A stretch of DNA of 43,435 bases from Halioglobus sp. (GCA_028825045.1 JAPKAY010000031.1:1-43435); one strand, 5' to 3'. Shown: positions 34,016 through 43,435, numbered from the stretch's first letter. Translations and numbers: made by a program. The notes: generated by a model not told the origin, from the letters alone.

Positions 34016-35086
34016 ATGAGCAACATCGAAGTACACAATGTCAATGTCGCCTCCCAGGACATATTGATGACACCGCAGCACTTGAAGTCGACCCTGTGCA
34101 CCTCCGACTCGATCCACGACACTCTGGCGCAAAGCCGCAGCGTGATCCAGAATATCCTTGATCGAAAGGATCATCGCATCTTTGTCGTGGTCGGGCCCTG
34201 CTCTATTCATGATCCCGCCGCCGCGTTGGAGTATGCAAGGCGCTTAAAGGCACTTGCGGATGAGCTTTCCGACACGCTCTACATCGTTATGCGCGTCTAC
34301 TTTGAAAAACCCCGTACCACAGTCGGTTGGAAAGGCCTGGTCAATGACCCACACCTCGATGACTCCTTCAAGATTGAGGAAGGGCTGCACATTGCTCGCA
34401 AATTGCTGCTTGATATTCTCGATATCGGCCTGCCGACCTCCACCGAAGCCCTGGATCCGATTTCACCCCAATACCTCCAGGATTTGATTAGCTGGACGGC
34501 CATTGGCGCCCGCACAACTGAATCACAGACCCACCGGGAGATGGCCAGCGGGCTATCGAGCGCCGTAGGGTTCAAAAATGGCACAGATGGCGGCCTCACT
34601 GTCGCGACCAACGCGCTCAACTCGGTAGCCAAACCCCACCGCTTTCTGGGGATAAACGGGCAGGGCCAGGTGTCCGTGTTTACCACCCGTGGCAATCCCT
34701 ACGGACACATTGTGTTGCGCGGCGGCAGTAGCGGACCCAACTACGATTCGGTTCATATAAAACGGTGTGAAGACGCACTGCACAAAGCCGGTGTCGCGCA
34801 AAACATCATGGTTGACTGCAGCCACGCCAACTCCAATAAGGACCCTGAACTGCAACCACTAGTGGTCGAAAATGTGGCCAATCAGATTCTGGAAGGCAAC
34901 AGGTCCATTATCGGACTCATGGTTGAGAGTAACCTGCACGCGGGTAATCAGGCGATCCCCGACAATCTGGATGAACTGAAATACGGTGTTTCGGTCACCG
35001 ACGGTTGCATTGACTGGGAAACCACGGAGCGCTGTCTGCGGGAAATGCGTGACAAGGTCAAGGACACGCTGGCAGGTCGAGGGTAA
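34016..35086 (+). CDS. 3-deoxy-7-phosphoheptulonate synthase (DAHP synthase, class I)
   Basis: First enzyme of the shikimate pathway: condenses phosphoenolpyruvate and erythrose 4-phosphate. The 356 residues are the length of AroF/AroG/AroH proteins. Visible family segments include VVGPCSIHDP near residue 60, MRVYFEKPRTTVGWKG, GARTTESQTHREMASGLS, GFKNGTDG, LRGGSSGPNY and DCSHANSNK, which contain the substrate and metal ligands. The feedback type (Phe, Tyr or Trp) cannot be assigned safely, so no symbol is given. It is a single gene with its own leader; the 155-base divergent spacer shows no clear TyrR box. An AGG lies eight to nine bases before the ATG. Confidence 0.95.
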   Translation: MSNIEVHNVNVASQDILMTPQHLKSTLCTSDSIHDTLAQSRSVIQNILDRKDHRIFVVVGPCSIHDPAAALEYARRLKALADELSDTLYIVMRVYFEKPRTTVGWKGLVNDPHLDDSFKIEEGLHIARKLLLDILDIGLPTSTEALDPISPQYLQDLISWTAIGARTTESQTHREMASGLSSAVGFKNGTDGGLTVATNALNSVAKPHRFLGINGQGQVSVFTTRGNPYGHIVLRGGSSGPNYDSVHIKRCEDALHKAGVAQNIMVDCSHANSNKDPELQPLVVENVANQILEGNRSIIGLMVESNLHAGNQAIPDNLDELKYGVSVTDGCIDWETTERCLREMRDKVKDTLAGRG

Positions 35087-35202
35087 CACTGGCTGCAAAC
35101 AGCTCTAGCGCTTGCCTGCAGACTCTCTAGTGTTCTTTTGGGGACTTCACTTTTCCGGGGCTTCGCTAGCTGGTTCCAAGCCCGGGTAGTGCCGGGTTAT
35201 CA

Positions 35203-35778
35203 CTAGTAGTAAGCCTGCGAGGTATCGGTGTGATCAGTCGTATCGCGCACGCCTTGCAGCTGCGGAACCTGCTCAAGCAGGGTCTTTTCAACGCCACCTT
35301 TGAGGGTTTCGTCAACTGCACTGCATCCTTGGCAACCACCGCCAAACTGTAATATCGCAACCATTTCGTCGGTAATTTCGATCAGGCTGACCTCGCCCCC
35401 GTGGGAAGCCAGAGCAGGATTGACCTCATTATAAAGCACGTAATTCACGCGATCCTCCAAAGAGCTGTCGTCACTGACTTGAGGTAGCTTTGCGTTAGGC
35501 GCCTTTATGGTCAATTGCCCGCCCATACGGTCCTTGGAATAATCCACCAGAGCATCCTCCAGAAAAGGAAGGCTGCGTGCAACGAACCAAACCGTAAACT
35601 TCTCCAACACTTCTGTGTCATCCTCTTCCTGCAGGTCACCCTCCCGGCAATAGGCAATGCAGGGTTCCGCGCGGGGTGTTCCGGGCTGATTGATGAAGAC
35701 TCGTACACCGAGGGCGTCGTCCTGTTTGGACAACAACTCCGCCAGATATTCCTGTGCCGATTCAGTGATGGTAACCAT
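35203..35778 (-). CDS. nfuA: Iron-sulfur cluster carrier NfuA
   Basis: Fe-S carrier that delivers [4Fe-4S] clusters to apoproteins under oxidative or iron stress. The 191 residues equal E. coli NfuA in length. The N-terminal degenerate A-type domain is followed by the Nfu domain with the cluster-binding Cys149 and Cys152 in [11 protein letters not shown]. The protein ends SQAYY, like HSYY in E. coli. The in-frame ATG at 35820 would add 14 residues; the ATG at 35778, with GGAG six bases before it, matches the family start. It is divergent from metH and convergent with the DAHP synthase gene. Likely clients in this window are CysI and the radical SAM enzyme (inference). Confidence 0.96.
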   Translation of the reverse strand: MVTITESAQEYLAELLSKQDDALGVRVFINQPGTPRAEPCIAYCREGDLQEEDDTEVLEKFTVWFVARSLPFLEDALVDYSKDRMGGQLTIKAPNAKLPQVSDDSSLEDRVNYVLYNEVNPALASHGGEVSLIEITDEMVAILQFGGGCQGCSAVDETLKGGVEKTLLEQVPQLQGVRDTTDHTDTSQAYY

Positions 35779-35943
35779 GGAAATCTCCATTCCGACTAAT
35801 TTACTAGGGTATTCTAGCAAACTTGGGCATTAAAGTGTGAGCTATACCGGATACCTAAGTTCAATACGGCGGACAATCTGTTAATATCGTTACCTTTTTT
35901 GAGGGTGGACAGTCCCCTTCGCACAACTTCTCAAGGCATAAAC

Positions 35944-38900
35944 ATGGCAACTAACAAACCCGCTACAGGACTATTGGAACAAGCCCTGCAAAAGCGAATA
36001 CTGGTAATCGATGGGGCCATGGGCACCATGATCCAGGCGGAAAACCTCGTGGAAGCCGACTACCGCGGCGAACGCTTTGCGGATCACGGGGCGGATGTGA
36101 AGGGAAATAACGAGCTGCTAAGTCTCACTCGCCCCGACATCATCGCCAAAATTCACCGCCTGTACTTGGAAGCAGGCGCTGACATTATTGAAACGAATAC
36201 GTTTGGCAGTACCGCTGTCGCGCAGGGGGACTATGATCTGGCAGGTATAGCGCCCGAACAAAACCTCACTGCGGCAAAAATCGCCCGCGAAGTGGCCGAT
36301 GAAATAACCGCTAAAACGCCAGATCGCCCGCGTTTTGTTGCCGGTGTTCTGGGGCCAACCCCTAAAACCGCCTCCATCTCTCCGGACGTAAACGACCCCG
36401 GCGCTCGCAGTATCAATTTCGATGATCTACGCGCTGATTACGCCGACTCCACCAGGGCCCTCATTGCCGGCGGTGTCGATTTCATCATGATTGAAACGAT
36501 TTTCGACACGCTGAACGCAAAGGCCGCTATTTTTGCCGTCAGGGAGGTCTTTGACGAATTGGATGAGGAATTACCGCTGATGATATCAGTGACTTTTCCC
36601 GACATTAGCGGACGCGTATTGTCGGGGCAAAATCCCGAGGCATTCTGGAATGCCATTGCGCATGCGAAACCCCTGATTGTCGGCAGCAACTGCGGCCGGC
36701 CCTATCGAGAAATCCGTCCGTTTATTGAAGATCTGTCCAAAGCCTCCAACTGCTATTTCAGCGCGCACCTGAATGCCGGACTACCCAACGCATTCGGAGA
36801 ATTTGACGAGACCCCGGAAATTATGGAAGAGGATTACCGCGAGTTTGCCGGTCGCGGATTTCTGAATCTGGCCGGAGGCTGTTGCGGCACGACCCCTGCG
36901 CACATTCGCGCTATTGGCGCGGCTGTAGAGAATGTTCCACCACGCCCTCTTCCACAACATGAACCCGCTTGCCGACTGAGTGGCCTTGAAGCTTTCAATA
37001 TCAAAGCTGACAGCCTTTTTGTGAACGTCGGAGAGCGCTGCAATGTTACTGGCTCTGCTAAATTCAAACGCTTGATTCTTGATGACTTCTACGATGAGGC
37101 ACTTGATGTTGCTCGAGCGCAGGTGGAGGACGGCGCTCAAGTTATTGATATCAACATGGACGAGGGGATGCTTGACTCCGAAGCCGCCATGGTGAGATTT
37201 CTCAACCTGATCGCATCCGAGCCAGACATTTCGCGCATTCCGATCATGGTGGATTCCTCTAAATGGAACGTCATCGAGGCAGGCCTGAAATGCATTCAGG
37301 GTAAGGCCATCGTAAACTCGATCAGCCTAAAAGCGGGAGAGGAAGAGTTTCTCACGCAGGCCCGATTGTGCCAACGATACGGAGCTGCCGTAGTTGTGAT
37401 GGCTTTTGACGAGCAAGGTCAGGCTGATAATTTGCAGCGACGAAAGGAGATATGCAAGCGATGCTATGACCTCCTGGTGGGTGAGCTCGATTTCAATCCT
37501 AATGATATTATCTTCGATCCGAATATATTCGCCGTCGCAACGGGCATTGAGGAACACAACAACTATGCCGTTGAGTTCATCGAGGCGACACGTTACATCA
37601 AACAGGAGCTTCCCGGTGCGCTAGTGTCAGGCGGCGTCTCCAATGTTTCGTTCTCGTTCCGCGGCAACGATGCCGTGCGTGAGGCCATACACTCGGTATT
37701 TTTGTACCACGCCATTCAAGCGGGAATGGATATGGGAATCGTTAACGCTGGTCAACTGGCGGTCTATGACGAATTGCCCAAAGACTTACGCGAAGTGGTT
37801 GAAGACGTCATCCTCAATCGCTCTGACGAAGGCACCGATCGTCTACTGGAGCTTGCTGAAAGCTACAGGGATACGGGCGGCAGTGAAGGCCGGGTTGAAG
37901 ACTTGAGCTGGCGTGAGCAGCCGGTACAAAAGCGCTTGGCGCACGCTCTTGTGAAAGGGATTAACACCTGGATCGTCGAGGATGCAGAGGAAGCCAGACA
38001 ACAGTTCGATCGTCCGATAGAGGTCATTGAAGGGCCTCTTATGGACGGAATGAACATCGTCGGCGAGCTTTTTGGTGCCGGCAAGATGTTCCTGCCACAG
38101 GTCGTCAAAAGTGCCCGTGTGATGAAGCAGGCCGTAGCGCACCTGCAACCCTTTATCGAATTGGAAAAAGAGGGTGGCAACTCAACCAATGGCAAGATTC
38201 TCATGGCGACTGTCAAAGGAGATGTGCACGACATTGGGAAAAATATTGTCGGGATCGTACTGCAATGTAATAACTACGAGGTCATTGACCTGGGCGTGAT
38301 GGTGTCCTGCGAGAAGATCCTGCAAACAGCTCAGGAAGAAAAAGTAGATATTATTGGCCTCAGTGGATTGATTACACCCTCCCTGGACGAGATGGTGCAT
38401 GTCGCCAGTGAAATGCAGCGCATGGGGCTCAATGTACCTCTGATGATAGGCGGCGCAACCACCTCCAAGGCACATACTGCGGTAAAAATAGACCCTCAGT
38501 ACACGGGAGACGTTATTGTCTATGTGCCCGATGCCTCACGCAGCGTGGCGGTAGCGACTCATTTGGTAGGCCAGGGTAAAGAAAAATTTGTTCGCGAACT
38601 AGCCGACGAATATGTGGTGGTGCGCGAACGGGTGGCCAATCGAAAACCACGTGAGAGACAGCTTAGCTGGGACAAGGCCGTTGCCAACGGCCTGCAACTC
38701 GATTGGCAGACCTACCAACCTCCGCGCCCTACGTTTTTGGGAACCCGCGTGTTCGATGATTTTCCGCTCGAGCAATTGGTGGACACGATCGACTGGACAC
38801 CCTTTTTTATCACCTGGGAGCTCGCCGGCAAATACCCAAAAATTCTGAAGGACGATGTGGTTGGCGAGCAGGCCACCGAATTGTTTAACGACGCGCAGGC

Positions 38901-39636
38901 TATGTTAAAACGGATCGTCGATGAAAAGTTGTTGACTGCAAAAGCGGTAGTCGGGTTTTGGCCCGCCGCCAGAATCGGCTCCGACGATGTTGCGGTATAT
39001 GCAGATGACTCACGCAGCGAGACAATCGGCACCCTGCATCATATGCGGCAGCAAACCGAAAAGCCCGGCGGCAAGGAAAACGTAAGCCTTGCCGATTTTA
39101 TTGCACCTGCAGAAACGGCTGCACAAGACTACGTCGGTGGATTTTGCGTCACCACCGGTCACGGCGTCGATGAGCTGGCCGCCGAATTCGAGGCAGAGCA
39201 CGACGATTACAACAGTATTTTACTGAAGTCCCTGGCAGACCGTCTGGCGGAATCGTTTGCGGAATACCTGCACAGATTGGTACGCACGGAACTTTGGGGC
39301 TATGACGCCAAAGAGTCCCTTAATGCCGCTGAGCTCATCAAGGAAGGTTATGTCGGCATTCGTCCCGCGCCCGGGTATCCGGCGTGCCCGGATCACACCG
39401 AAAAGGCCACATTGTTTAAACTTTTGGATGCCACAAACGGAACAGGCGTCACCTTGTCAGAAAATTTTGCGATGACACCCGCCTCGTCAGTCAGTGGATT
39501 TTATTACTCCCATCCAGAGTCTAGATATTTTGCCGTTGGGAAAATTGGTCGCGATCAGGTGGCAGATATCGCCAAACGTAAAGGTGAATCAGCCGATGTG
39601 ATTGAACGTTGGCTGCGACCCAATTTGAGCTATTAG
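35944..39636 (+). CDS. metH: Cobalamin-dependent methionine synthase
   Basis: Transfers a methyl group from methyltetrahydrofolate through cobalamin to homocysteine. The 1230 residues have all four modules: homocysteine domain with zinc ligands Cys250 (SNCGRP) and Cys313/Cys314 (GGCCGT), pterin domain ([15 protein letters not shown]), cobalamin domain with His762 in DVHDIGKN, and the reactivation domain with [15 protein letters not shown]. Positions are three later than in E. coli throughout. A TTG at 35899 would extend the frame, but MATNKP at 35944 fits the family and has AAGG about eight bases before it. The next gene is 15 bases downstream. No cobalamin or SAM riboswitch is apparent in the 165 bases between the nfuA and metH starts. 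Confidence 0.97.
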   Translation: MATNKPATGLLEQALQKRILVIDGAMGTMIQAENLVEADYRGERFADHGADVKGNNELLSLTRPDIIAKIHRLYLEAGADIIETNTFGSTAVAQGDYDLAGIAPEQNLTAAKIAREVADEITAKTPDRPRFVAGVLGPTPKTASISPDVNDPGARSINFDDLRADYADSTRALIAGGVDFIMIETIFDTLNAKAAIFAVREVFDELDEELPLMISVTFPDISGRVLSGQNPEAFWNAIAHAKPLIVGSNCGRPYREIRPFIEDLSKASNCYFSAHLNAGLPNAFGEFDETPEIMEEDYREFAGRGFLNLAGGCCGTTPAHIRAIGAAVENVPPRPLPQHEPACRLSGLEAFNIKADSLFVNVGERCNVTGSAKFKRLILDDFYDEALDVARAQVEDGAQVIDINMDEGMLDSEAAMVRFLNLIASEPDISRIPIMVDSSKWNVIEAGLKCIQGKAIVNSISLKAGEEEFLTQARLCQRYGAAVVVMAFDEQGQADNLQRRKEICKRCYDLLVGELDFNPNDIIFDPNIFAVATGIEEHNNYAVEFIEATRYIKQELPGALVSGGVSNVSFSFRGNDAVREAIHSVFLYHAIQAGMDMGIVNAGQLAVYDELPKDLREVVEDVILNRSDEGTDRLLELAESYRDTGGSEGRVEDLSWREQPVQKRLAHALVKGINTWIVEDAEEARQQFDRPIEVIEGPLMDGMNIVGELFGAGKMFLPQVVKSARVMKQAVAHLQPFIELEKEGGNSTNGKILMATVKGDVHDIGKNIVGIVLQCNNYEVIDLGVMVSCEKILQTAQEEKVDIIGLSGLITPSLDEMVHVASEMQRMGLNVPLMIGGATTSKAHTAVKIDPQYTGDVIVYVPDASRSVAVATHLVGQGKEKFVRELADEYVVVRERVANRKPRERQLSWDKAVANGLQLDWQTYQPPRPTFLGTRVFDDFPLEQLVDTIDWTPFFITWELAGKYPKILKDDVVGEQATELFNDAQAMLKRIVDEKLLTAKAVVGFWPAARIGSDDVAVYADDSRSETIGTLHHMRQQTEKPGGKENVSLADFIAPAETAAQDYVGGFCVTTGHGVDELAAEFEAEHDDYNSILLKSLADRLAESFAEYLHRLVRTELWGYDAKESLNAAELIKEGYVGIRPAPGYPACPDHTEKATLFKLLDATNGTGVTLSENFAMTPASSVSGFYYSHPESRYFAVGKIGRDQVADIAKRKGESADVIERWLRPNLSY

Positions 39637-39651
39637 TCCGAACGAAATCCT

Positions 39652-39894
39652 ATGGATAATTCTGAAAAAGATCAGGCTGTGCAGGACGAGAAACCGGATG
39701 AGCTGAACCCGTTACAGGTCGTGGGGAGTGTTTTTGCTGCAGGCTTGGGGGTGCAAAGCAGCAAAAACCGGGAGCGGGACTTCAAGCAGGGGCGCATGGG
39801 CGTATTTATCGCTGCGGGCATTGTGTTTACCCTGTTCTTCATTGGCGCGGTGGTGACCGTGGTGCAGATGGTTCTAAAAAACACGGGGCACTGA
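39652..39894 (+). CDS. DUF2970 small membrane protein
   Basis: An 80-residue protein of the DUF2970 family: NPLQVVGSVFAAGLGVQSSKNRERDF is the family signature, with the conserved VQSSKNRERDF, and a single C-terminal helix (about 50-72, GVFIAAGIVFTLFFIGAVVTVVQMVL). It probably sits in the inner membrane with the N-terminus in the cytoplasm. No function is known for the family. It starts 15 bases after metH and is probably on the metH transcript. Confidence 0.88.
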   Translation: MDNSEKDQAVQDEKPDELNPLQVVGSVFAAGLGVQSSKNRERDFKQGRMGVFIAAGIVFTLFFIGAVVTVVQMVLKNTGH

Positions 39895-39935
39895 GCCAAC
39901 CGAGCGGCATCCCCCTGCACAATTTGGAGGCTATA

Positions 39936-40058
39936 TCAGGAGGGCATCCCCGACAGCCACGTGAACGTGGCGAATACAACGAGCGCTATTACTGCAGTAG
40001 CGGCAATTGCGTCGGCAACCCCATCGGCTGCGCGTTCAGATTTTGATTCTTCAGACAT
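39936..40058 (-). CDS. 40-residue single-helix membrane protein
   Basis: A short frame of 40 residues: a charged start MSEESKSERAADGVADAIAA, a helix at about 18-35 (AIAATAVIALVVFATFTW), and the end LSGMPS. GGAA is six bases before the ATG. The layout (acidic and basic N-terminus, one helix) is that of genuine small membrane proteins, and the frame lies alone in the space between the DUF2970 gene and cysI, in the opposite direction. I recall similar short proteins near sulfite reductase in marine gammaproteobacteria but cannot name a family. Function unknown. Confidence 0.55.
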   Translation of the reverse strand: MSEESKSERAADGVADAIAATAVIALVVFATFTWLSGMPS

Positions 40059-40277
40059 AATAAGTTCCAAAAGTGAGATTTCTTCGGCCGCGCATTATAC
40101 CAATTATCCTCATAATCCCAAGCTGTAAGTAAGCTGTTGATCTAACGGCACATCTCTGTGATGGACCAGTCTAAGCTTATGAATAATATGACTATTTATC
40201 CAAGTCATTTTTCTGTTAAGGTAGCGCCTCTTCCGATAGAGCCCCATTTTTACAGGGTTATTGAGCAGGAATTGTAA
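40059..40277 (+). promoter_or_regulatory. Upstream region of cysI
   Basis: This 219-base spacer must carry the promoters of cysI and of the divergent 40-residue gene. It is AT-rich, with ATGAATAATATGAC at 40178-40191 as the most promoter-like stretch. AGGA eight bases before 40278 is the ribosome-binding site of cysI. No riboswitch or clear CysB site is visible. Confidence 0.35.
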
Positions 40278-41942
40278 ATGTACGTTTACGACCAGTACGA
40301 CCAGAAAATTGTCGATGAGCGCGTTAGCCAATTTCGCGATCAAACGAATCGCTTTCTGGAGGGGAAAATCACTGAAGCAGAATTTTTGCCCTTGCGCCTG
40401 CAGAATGGCCTCTACTTGCAGCGACAGGCTCCAATGTTGCGTATTGCCGTTCCCTACGGACTGCTAAATAGCCTTCAGCTACGAAAACTGGCCGATATCT
40501 CCAGAAAGTACGACAAGGGATACGCGCATATTAGCACCCGACAAAACGTGCAATTAAACTGGCCAGCCCTGGCGGAAGTCCCCGACATTCTTGAAGAACT
40601 CGCCGCTGTAGAAATGCATGCGATACAAACCAGCGGCAACTGCATACGCAACACCACTACAGACCAGTTTGCCGGTGTGGCCTGTGATGAACTGGAAGAC
40701 CCGCGCCCGTACTGCGAGATCATCCGCCAGTGGTCGACCCTACACCCCGAATTCGCCTTTTTACCGCGCAAATTTAAAATTGCCGTTTGCGGCACAGAGC
40801 AGGACCGCGCCGCGATTCATCACCATGATATCGGTATAGAGCTCTTAGCCAATGCACAGGGAGAGGTCGGCCTGAAAATCATCGCAGGCGGCGGCCAGGG
40901 CCGCACACCTGCTATTGGCTCAGTGATCTGTGAATGGCTGGACAAGAAGCACATGCTGACCTACCTGGAAGCAATATTGCGGGTATACAACCAACACGGT
41001 CGGCGGGACAACAAATACAAAGCCCGAATCAAGATTCTGGTTAAGGCCATGGGCGTTGATGCTTTCAGGGATGCAGTGGCTGCGGAATGGACTGCCATCA
41101 AAGATGGCCCGACGACGCTCACTAATGAAGAAATACTCAGGGCACGAGCATTCTTTAAACTACCGGACTATGAGATTCTGGATGGCGAGGTTGCCAGTGC
41201 TCAACTCACTGAACAAACTGTCCAAAATCCGATATTTGGCAACTGGATCAAACGCAATACAGAGAATCACCGGACGCCCGGCTATCGAATTGTGACTATA
41301 TCGCTCAAGGCTACCGGCTTTGCACCTGGAGACATCAGCGCTGAGCAGTTAGAGTTATTAGCTGATTTGTCGGATACCTACAGCTTCGGTGAGGCCCGCT
41401 CTACCCACCAACAAAATCTGGTACTGGCTGACGTTCCCACCGCATGTTTGTTGGAATTCTGGGAACGACTACAAGCCGCCGGCTTGGCGACACCGAATAT
41501 CGGGTATCTGACAGATATAATTTGCTGTCCTGGCGGCGACTATTGCGCCCTGGCCAATGCCAAGTCGCTACCGGTAGCGGAAGCCATCCAGTCGCGCTTT
41601 GAGGATTTGGATTACGTGTACGACCTTGGCCCGCTCGAACTCAATATCAGCGGTTGCATGAACGCTTGTGGCCACCATCATATCGGACACATAGGCGTGC
41701 TTGGGGTAGACAAGAAGGGTCAGGAATTTTATCAGGTCTGCCTGGGCGGCAGTCAGGCCAAGGATGCGTCAATAGGTAAAATCCTGGGGCCCTCATTCCA
41801 ACAGGCAGATATGCCAGATGTCATTGATACAATCTTGTCCACCTATGTGGCGCTGCGACAGGAAGAAGAAACCTTCTTGGACACCTATCGGCGTGTCGGT
41901 ATCGAACCGTTCAAGGAGCGCGTCTATGCCTCTGCTAATTAA
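40278..41942 (+). CDS. cysI: Siroheme sulfite (nitrite) reductase, hemoprotein subunit
   Basis: Six-electron reduction of sulfite to sulfide in assimilation. The 554 residues show both ferredoxin-like halves and the siroheme-[4Fe-4S] ligands Cys417 and Cys423 (CCPGGDYC) and Cys460 and Cys464 (GCMNACGHHH). HISTRQNVQLNW near residue 85 and GNCIRNTT are the siroheme-binding segments of the N-terminal half. There is no CysJ flavoprotein beside it; as in pseudomonads the electron donor is probably elsewhere or a ferredoxin. A DUF934 gene overlaps its 3' end. A nitrite reductase role is possible from sequence alone, but the DUF934 neighbour points to sulfite. Confidence 0.93.
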   Translation: MYVYDQYDQKIVDERVSQFRDQTNRFLEGKITEAEFLPLRLQNGLYLQRQAPMLRIAVPYGLLNSLQLRKLADISRKYDKGYAHISTRQNVQLNWPALAEVPDILEELAAVEMHAIQTSGNCIRNTTTDQFAGVACDELEDPRPYCEIIRQWSTLHPEFAFLPRKFKIAVCGTEQDRAAIHHHDIGIELLANAQGEVGLKIIAGGGQGRTPAIGSVICEWLDKKHMLTYLEAILRVYNQHGRRDNKYKARIKILVKAMGVDAFRDAVAAEWTAIKDGPTTLTNEEILRARAFFKLPDYEILDGEVASAQLTEQTVQNPIFGNWIKRNTENHRTPGYRIVTISLKATGFAPGDISAEQLELLADLSDTYSFGEARSTHQQNLVLADVPTACLLEFWERLQAAGLATPNIGYLTDIICCPGGDYCALANAKSLPVAEAIQSRFEDLDYVYDLGPLELNISGCMNACGHHHIGHIGVLGVDKKGQEFYQVCLGGSQAKDASIGKILGPSFQQADMPDVIDTILSTYVALRQEEETFLDTYRRVGIEPFKERVYASAN

Positions 41943-42390
41943 GAATGGCTGCATCACTGAGGATACGTGGCAGCCTGTCAATCAGGACAGTGGTCACGCG
42001 ACACACGACCAGGTCGCTACTCTGGAGCAATGGCAACAGCTTGCCGATAAAAACGGCAGTGCGGTGCAACTGAAGCCGGGCGAGTCACCTGCTGCGCTGT
42101 ATGACTATCTGGATCAGATCGCACTGGTCCTCGTCAATTTTCCCGCATTCGCAGATGGGCGCGGGTTCTCCTATGCACGAGACCTGCGTGAACGAGGCTA
42201 TAGTGGGGAATTGCGAGCAGGAGGCCACTTTATACGCGATCAGCTCACTTATCTTAAACGCTGCGGCTTCGATGCCTTTCAGCTGGCGGATGACAAAGCG
42301 CTGGAAGATGCCCTCACCAGCCTTGAAGACTTTTCTGAGCACTATCAGGCATCTATCGATCAACCCCTGCCCCTGTTTCGCCGTCGCTGA
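41926..42390 (+). CDS. DUF934 protein, partner of sulfite reductase
   Basis: A 154-residue protein of the DUF934 family, which in many proteobacteria is encoded directly behind cysI. Family segments are LVNFPAFADGRGFSYARDLRERGYSGELRA (given here in parts: FADGRGFS, ARDLRERGY), GHFIRDQLTYLKRCGFDAF and the end PLPLFRRR. No catalytic motif is known; it may assist sulfite reductase assembly or electron delivery. The start at 41926 lies inside cysI, overlapping by 17 bases, with AAGGAG shortly before it; the frame is open further upstream but only within cysI. Translational coupling to cysI is likely. cysH does not follow. Confidence 0.9.
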   Translation: MPLLIKNGCITEDTWQPVNQDSGHATHDQVATLEQWQQLADKNGSAVQLKPGESPAALYDYLDQIALVLVNFPAFADGRGFSYARDLRERGYSGELRAGGHFIRDQLTYLKRCGFDAFQLADDKALEDALTSLEDFSEHYQASIDQPLPLFRRR

Positions 42391-42493
42391 GAAATACCGC
42401 TCTTAGTTCTTAAAGCAGTGTTTTGCTATACCCTGAAAATTATTATTGCGCTCGAGCACTTCTCTAGTCAAAACGGCTCAAAACCGGCTAATC

Positions 42494-42611
42494 TCGCCAT
42501 CAATGGGCAGCCTATGGCCAACAACACCCGCCGCGATTTGCCCGTAGGGGGGTTGATTTAATACTTGCATTGATGGCGACAAGGGATCTAAAACCATACA
42601 ATGATGCAAGT
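42494..42611 (+). ncRNA. Candidate structured leader with competing inverted repeats
   Basis: In the 259-base spacer before the radical SAM gene, TCGCCATCAATG (42494-42505) is perfectly complementary to CATTGATGGCGA (42568-42579). ACTTGCAT (42563-42570) is perfectly complementary to ATGCAAGT (42604-42611) and overlaps the first pair by three bases, so both stems cannot form fully at once. GGGCA (42505-42509) and TGCCC (42539-42543) can pair inside the first. This resembles an mRNA leader with two states. It matches no riboswitch class I can name. The rest of the spacer shows nothing further. Confidence 0.4.
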
Positions 42612-42649
42612 CTTGGATACGACAACTCCAGCATAGCGGAGCATTACGA

Positions 42650-43435
42650 ATGCCCCAACACAGCAGCTTTGGTGACCGCATCAGTAACCGGAAAATCGCC
42701 CTGATAACGCCGCCGTACGAGCGTATCGCAAAGGGTTATGAGTTCGTTAAGCACGTCACCAACCAGGCTCCTTCCTTGGGTTTGTTACATCTAGCGTCTG
42801 AGTTGCGGTGCCATAATTACGATCCGGCCATCATTGAGAGCGATATCTTCGATATGACGGTGGATGACGTCGTGGCTCAAGTTGAACGCGATAAACCCGC
42901 TTACGTAGGTATTACTCTGTTCACGGTGGGCGTCTGGTGTGGCGTCGAGATCGCCCGCAGGATCAAGTTCCAACTGCCTGATACAATAATTATCGTCGGC
43001 GGGCCCCATATTTCGTCCATGGCAAATGAGACCATGCGGCGATTCCGGGAGTTTGACTACGCGGTAGTTGGTGAAGGCGAGGAGATCCTGATCAATTTGC
43101 TCAACCGCCTAGAGCAAGGTGCTGCAGTAGATGAAGTCGCCGGGCTGGTCTACATTGCCCGGCATGAAATCATGGATAAACTTCACGTGGCACCCAAGCA
43201 CCATATTAACAAGGACATGGATCGCCTCCCCATGCCGGCTTGGGATTTACTGCCTGACTTCCCATCTGCCTACCGCCCTGCTCTTTATGATTTCCCCTCC
43301 GGGCCCGTGGCATCCATCGCGGCATCCAGGGGCTGCCCGTTCCATTGTAAATTTTGTGATACCTCGACTTTCGGTGACGCCGTAAGGGCTTATAGCGCGC
43401 AGCGGGTGTTTGAAATCATGTCGCATCTGCAGTCC
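42650..43435 (+). CDS. Cobalamin-binding radical SAM protein (partial, cut by window end)
   Basis: The first 262 residues of a longer protein. Residues about 15-165 are a B12-binding-type Rossmann domain (IALITPPYERIAKGYEFVKH, then YVGITLFTVGVW, IIIVGGPHIS, YAVVGEGEE), without the DxHxxG His-on motif. The radical SAM cluster motif CPFHCKFC follows, with Cys229, Cys233 and Cys236. The family includes BchE-like cyclases, methyltransferases and many uncharacterised enzymes; the product cannot be named from the visible part. GGAG eight bases before the ATG supports the start. The gene continues beyond the window. Confidence 0.9.
   Translation, partial: MPQHSSFGDRISNRKIALITPPYERIAKGYEFVKHVTNQAPSLGLLHLASELRCHNYDPAIIESDIFDMTVDDVVAQVERDKPAYVGITLFTVGVWCGVEIARRIKFQLPDTIIIVGGPHISSMANETMRRFREFDYAVVGEGEEILINLLNRLEQGAAVDEVAGLVYIARHEIMDKLHVAPKHHINKDMDRLPMPAWDLLPDFPSAYRPALYDFPSGPVASIAASRGCPFHCKFCDTSTFGDAVRAYSAQRVFEIMSHLQS

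Noticed and set aside
35087..35202. Terminator between the DAHP synthase gene and nfuA
   Set aside because: An imperfect CCGGGGCTT/AAGCCCGG stem with a bulge is present, but the loop is long and no T-run follows on the useful strand.
35779..35943. Possible cobalamin, SAM or SAH riboswitch before metH
   Set aside because: The nfuA-metH spacer is only 165 bases and lacks the conserved elements of these riboswitches that I can recognise by eye.
35899..35943. Upstream TTG start for metH
   Set aside because: It adds 15 residues without family match; the ATG at 35944 fits the usual N-terminus and has a Shine-Dalgarno.
42478..42681. 67-codon minus-strand frame before the radical SAM gene
   Set aside because: It runs antisense over the leader and the first codons of the radical SAM gene and has no protein-like features.
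1..43435. CRISPR arrays, tRNA or rRNA genes, transposons
   Set aside because: No regular repeat-spacer pattern, no cloverleaf with CCA end, and no transposase-like frame was found on either strand.

Overview
The window looks like chromosomal DNA of a marine-type gammaproteobacterium, probably near the Halieaceae/Cellvibrionales. The grounds are the conserved mltD-gloB-methyltransferase-rnhA-dnaQ neighbourhood, NhaB, NfuA, the long cobalamin-dependent MetH, the two-gene AddAB-like nuclease and a stand-alone ATP sulfurylase. The taxonomic placement is inference; the proteins fit gammaproteobacterial families well. No rRNA, tRNA, CRISPR array, insertion sequence or prophage was seen. Coding density is high: the longest stretches without a gene are 2359-2631 (273 bases) and 42391-42649 (259 bases).

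Region 1 (92-13554) is a sugar-catabolic cluster. A PAS-AraC regulator (12817-13554) is transcribed away from a long leftward gene run: xylB, xylA, Gfo/Idh/MocA dehydrogenase, TIM-barrel isomerase, MFS permease, ketose 3-epimerase-like TIM barrel, a two-helix membrane protein, a Tat-exported gluconate-dehydrogenase-subunit-3 protein and a GMC flavoprotein. After a 273-base gap come a DUF1214-type protein and a PAPS-dependent sulfotransferase, translationally coupled. The run joins the xylose isomerase pathway to an oxidative module that probably oxidises a sugar or glycoside in the periplasm and processes the keto-sugar inside the cell.

Region 2 (13624-17798) holds a DHH phosphoesterase-like protein, sat and cysC (sulfate to PAPS), a divergent YeiE-like LysR regulator and a small membrane-anchored protein. 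PAPS made here is the donor the sulfotransferase of region 1 would need and also feeds sulfate assimilation.

Region 3 (17807-27648) is housekeeping: nudC-sohB, nhaB, then methyltransferase-rnhA-dnaQ read leftward and gloB, mltD, rlmG and a periplasmic duplicated-domain protein read rightward. mltD appears to start at an ATT codon, which restores its lipoprotein signal. A G-quadruplex motif lies between rnhA and dnaQ.

Region 4 (27794-35778) contains an overlapping AddA-like helicase-nuclease and AddB-like nuclease pair, a DAHP synthase and nfuA. Region 5 (35944-43435) contains metH, a DUF2970 protein, a 40-residue membrane protein, siroheme sulfite reductase cysI with its overlapping DUF934 partner, and a cobalamin-binding radical SAM gene cut by the window end. 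The last gene is preceded by a leader with competing inverted repeats.
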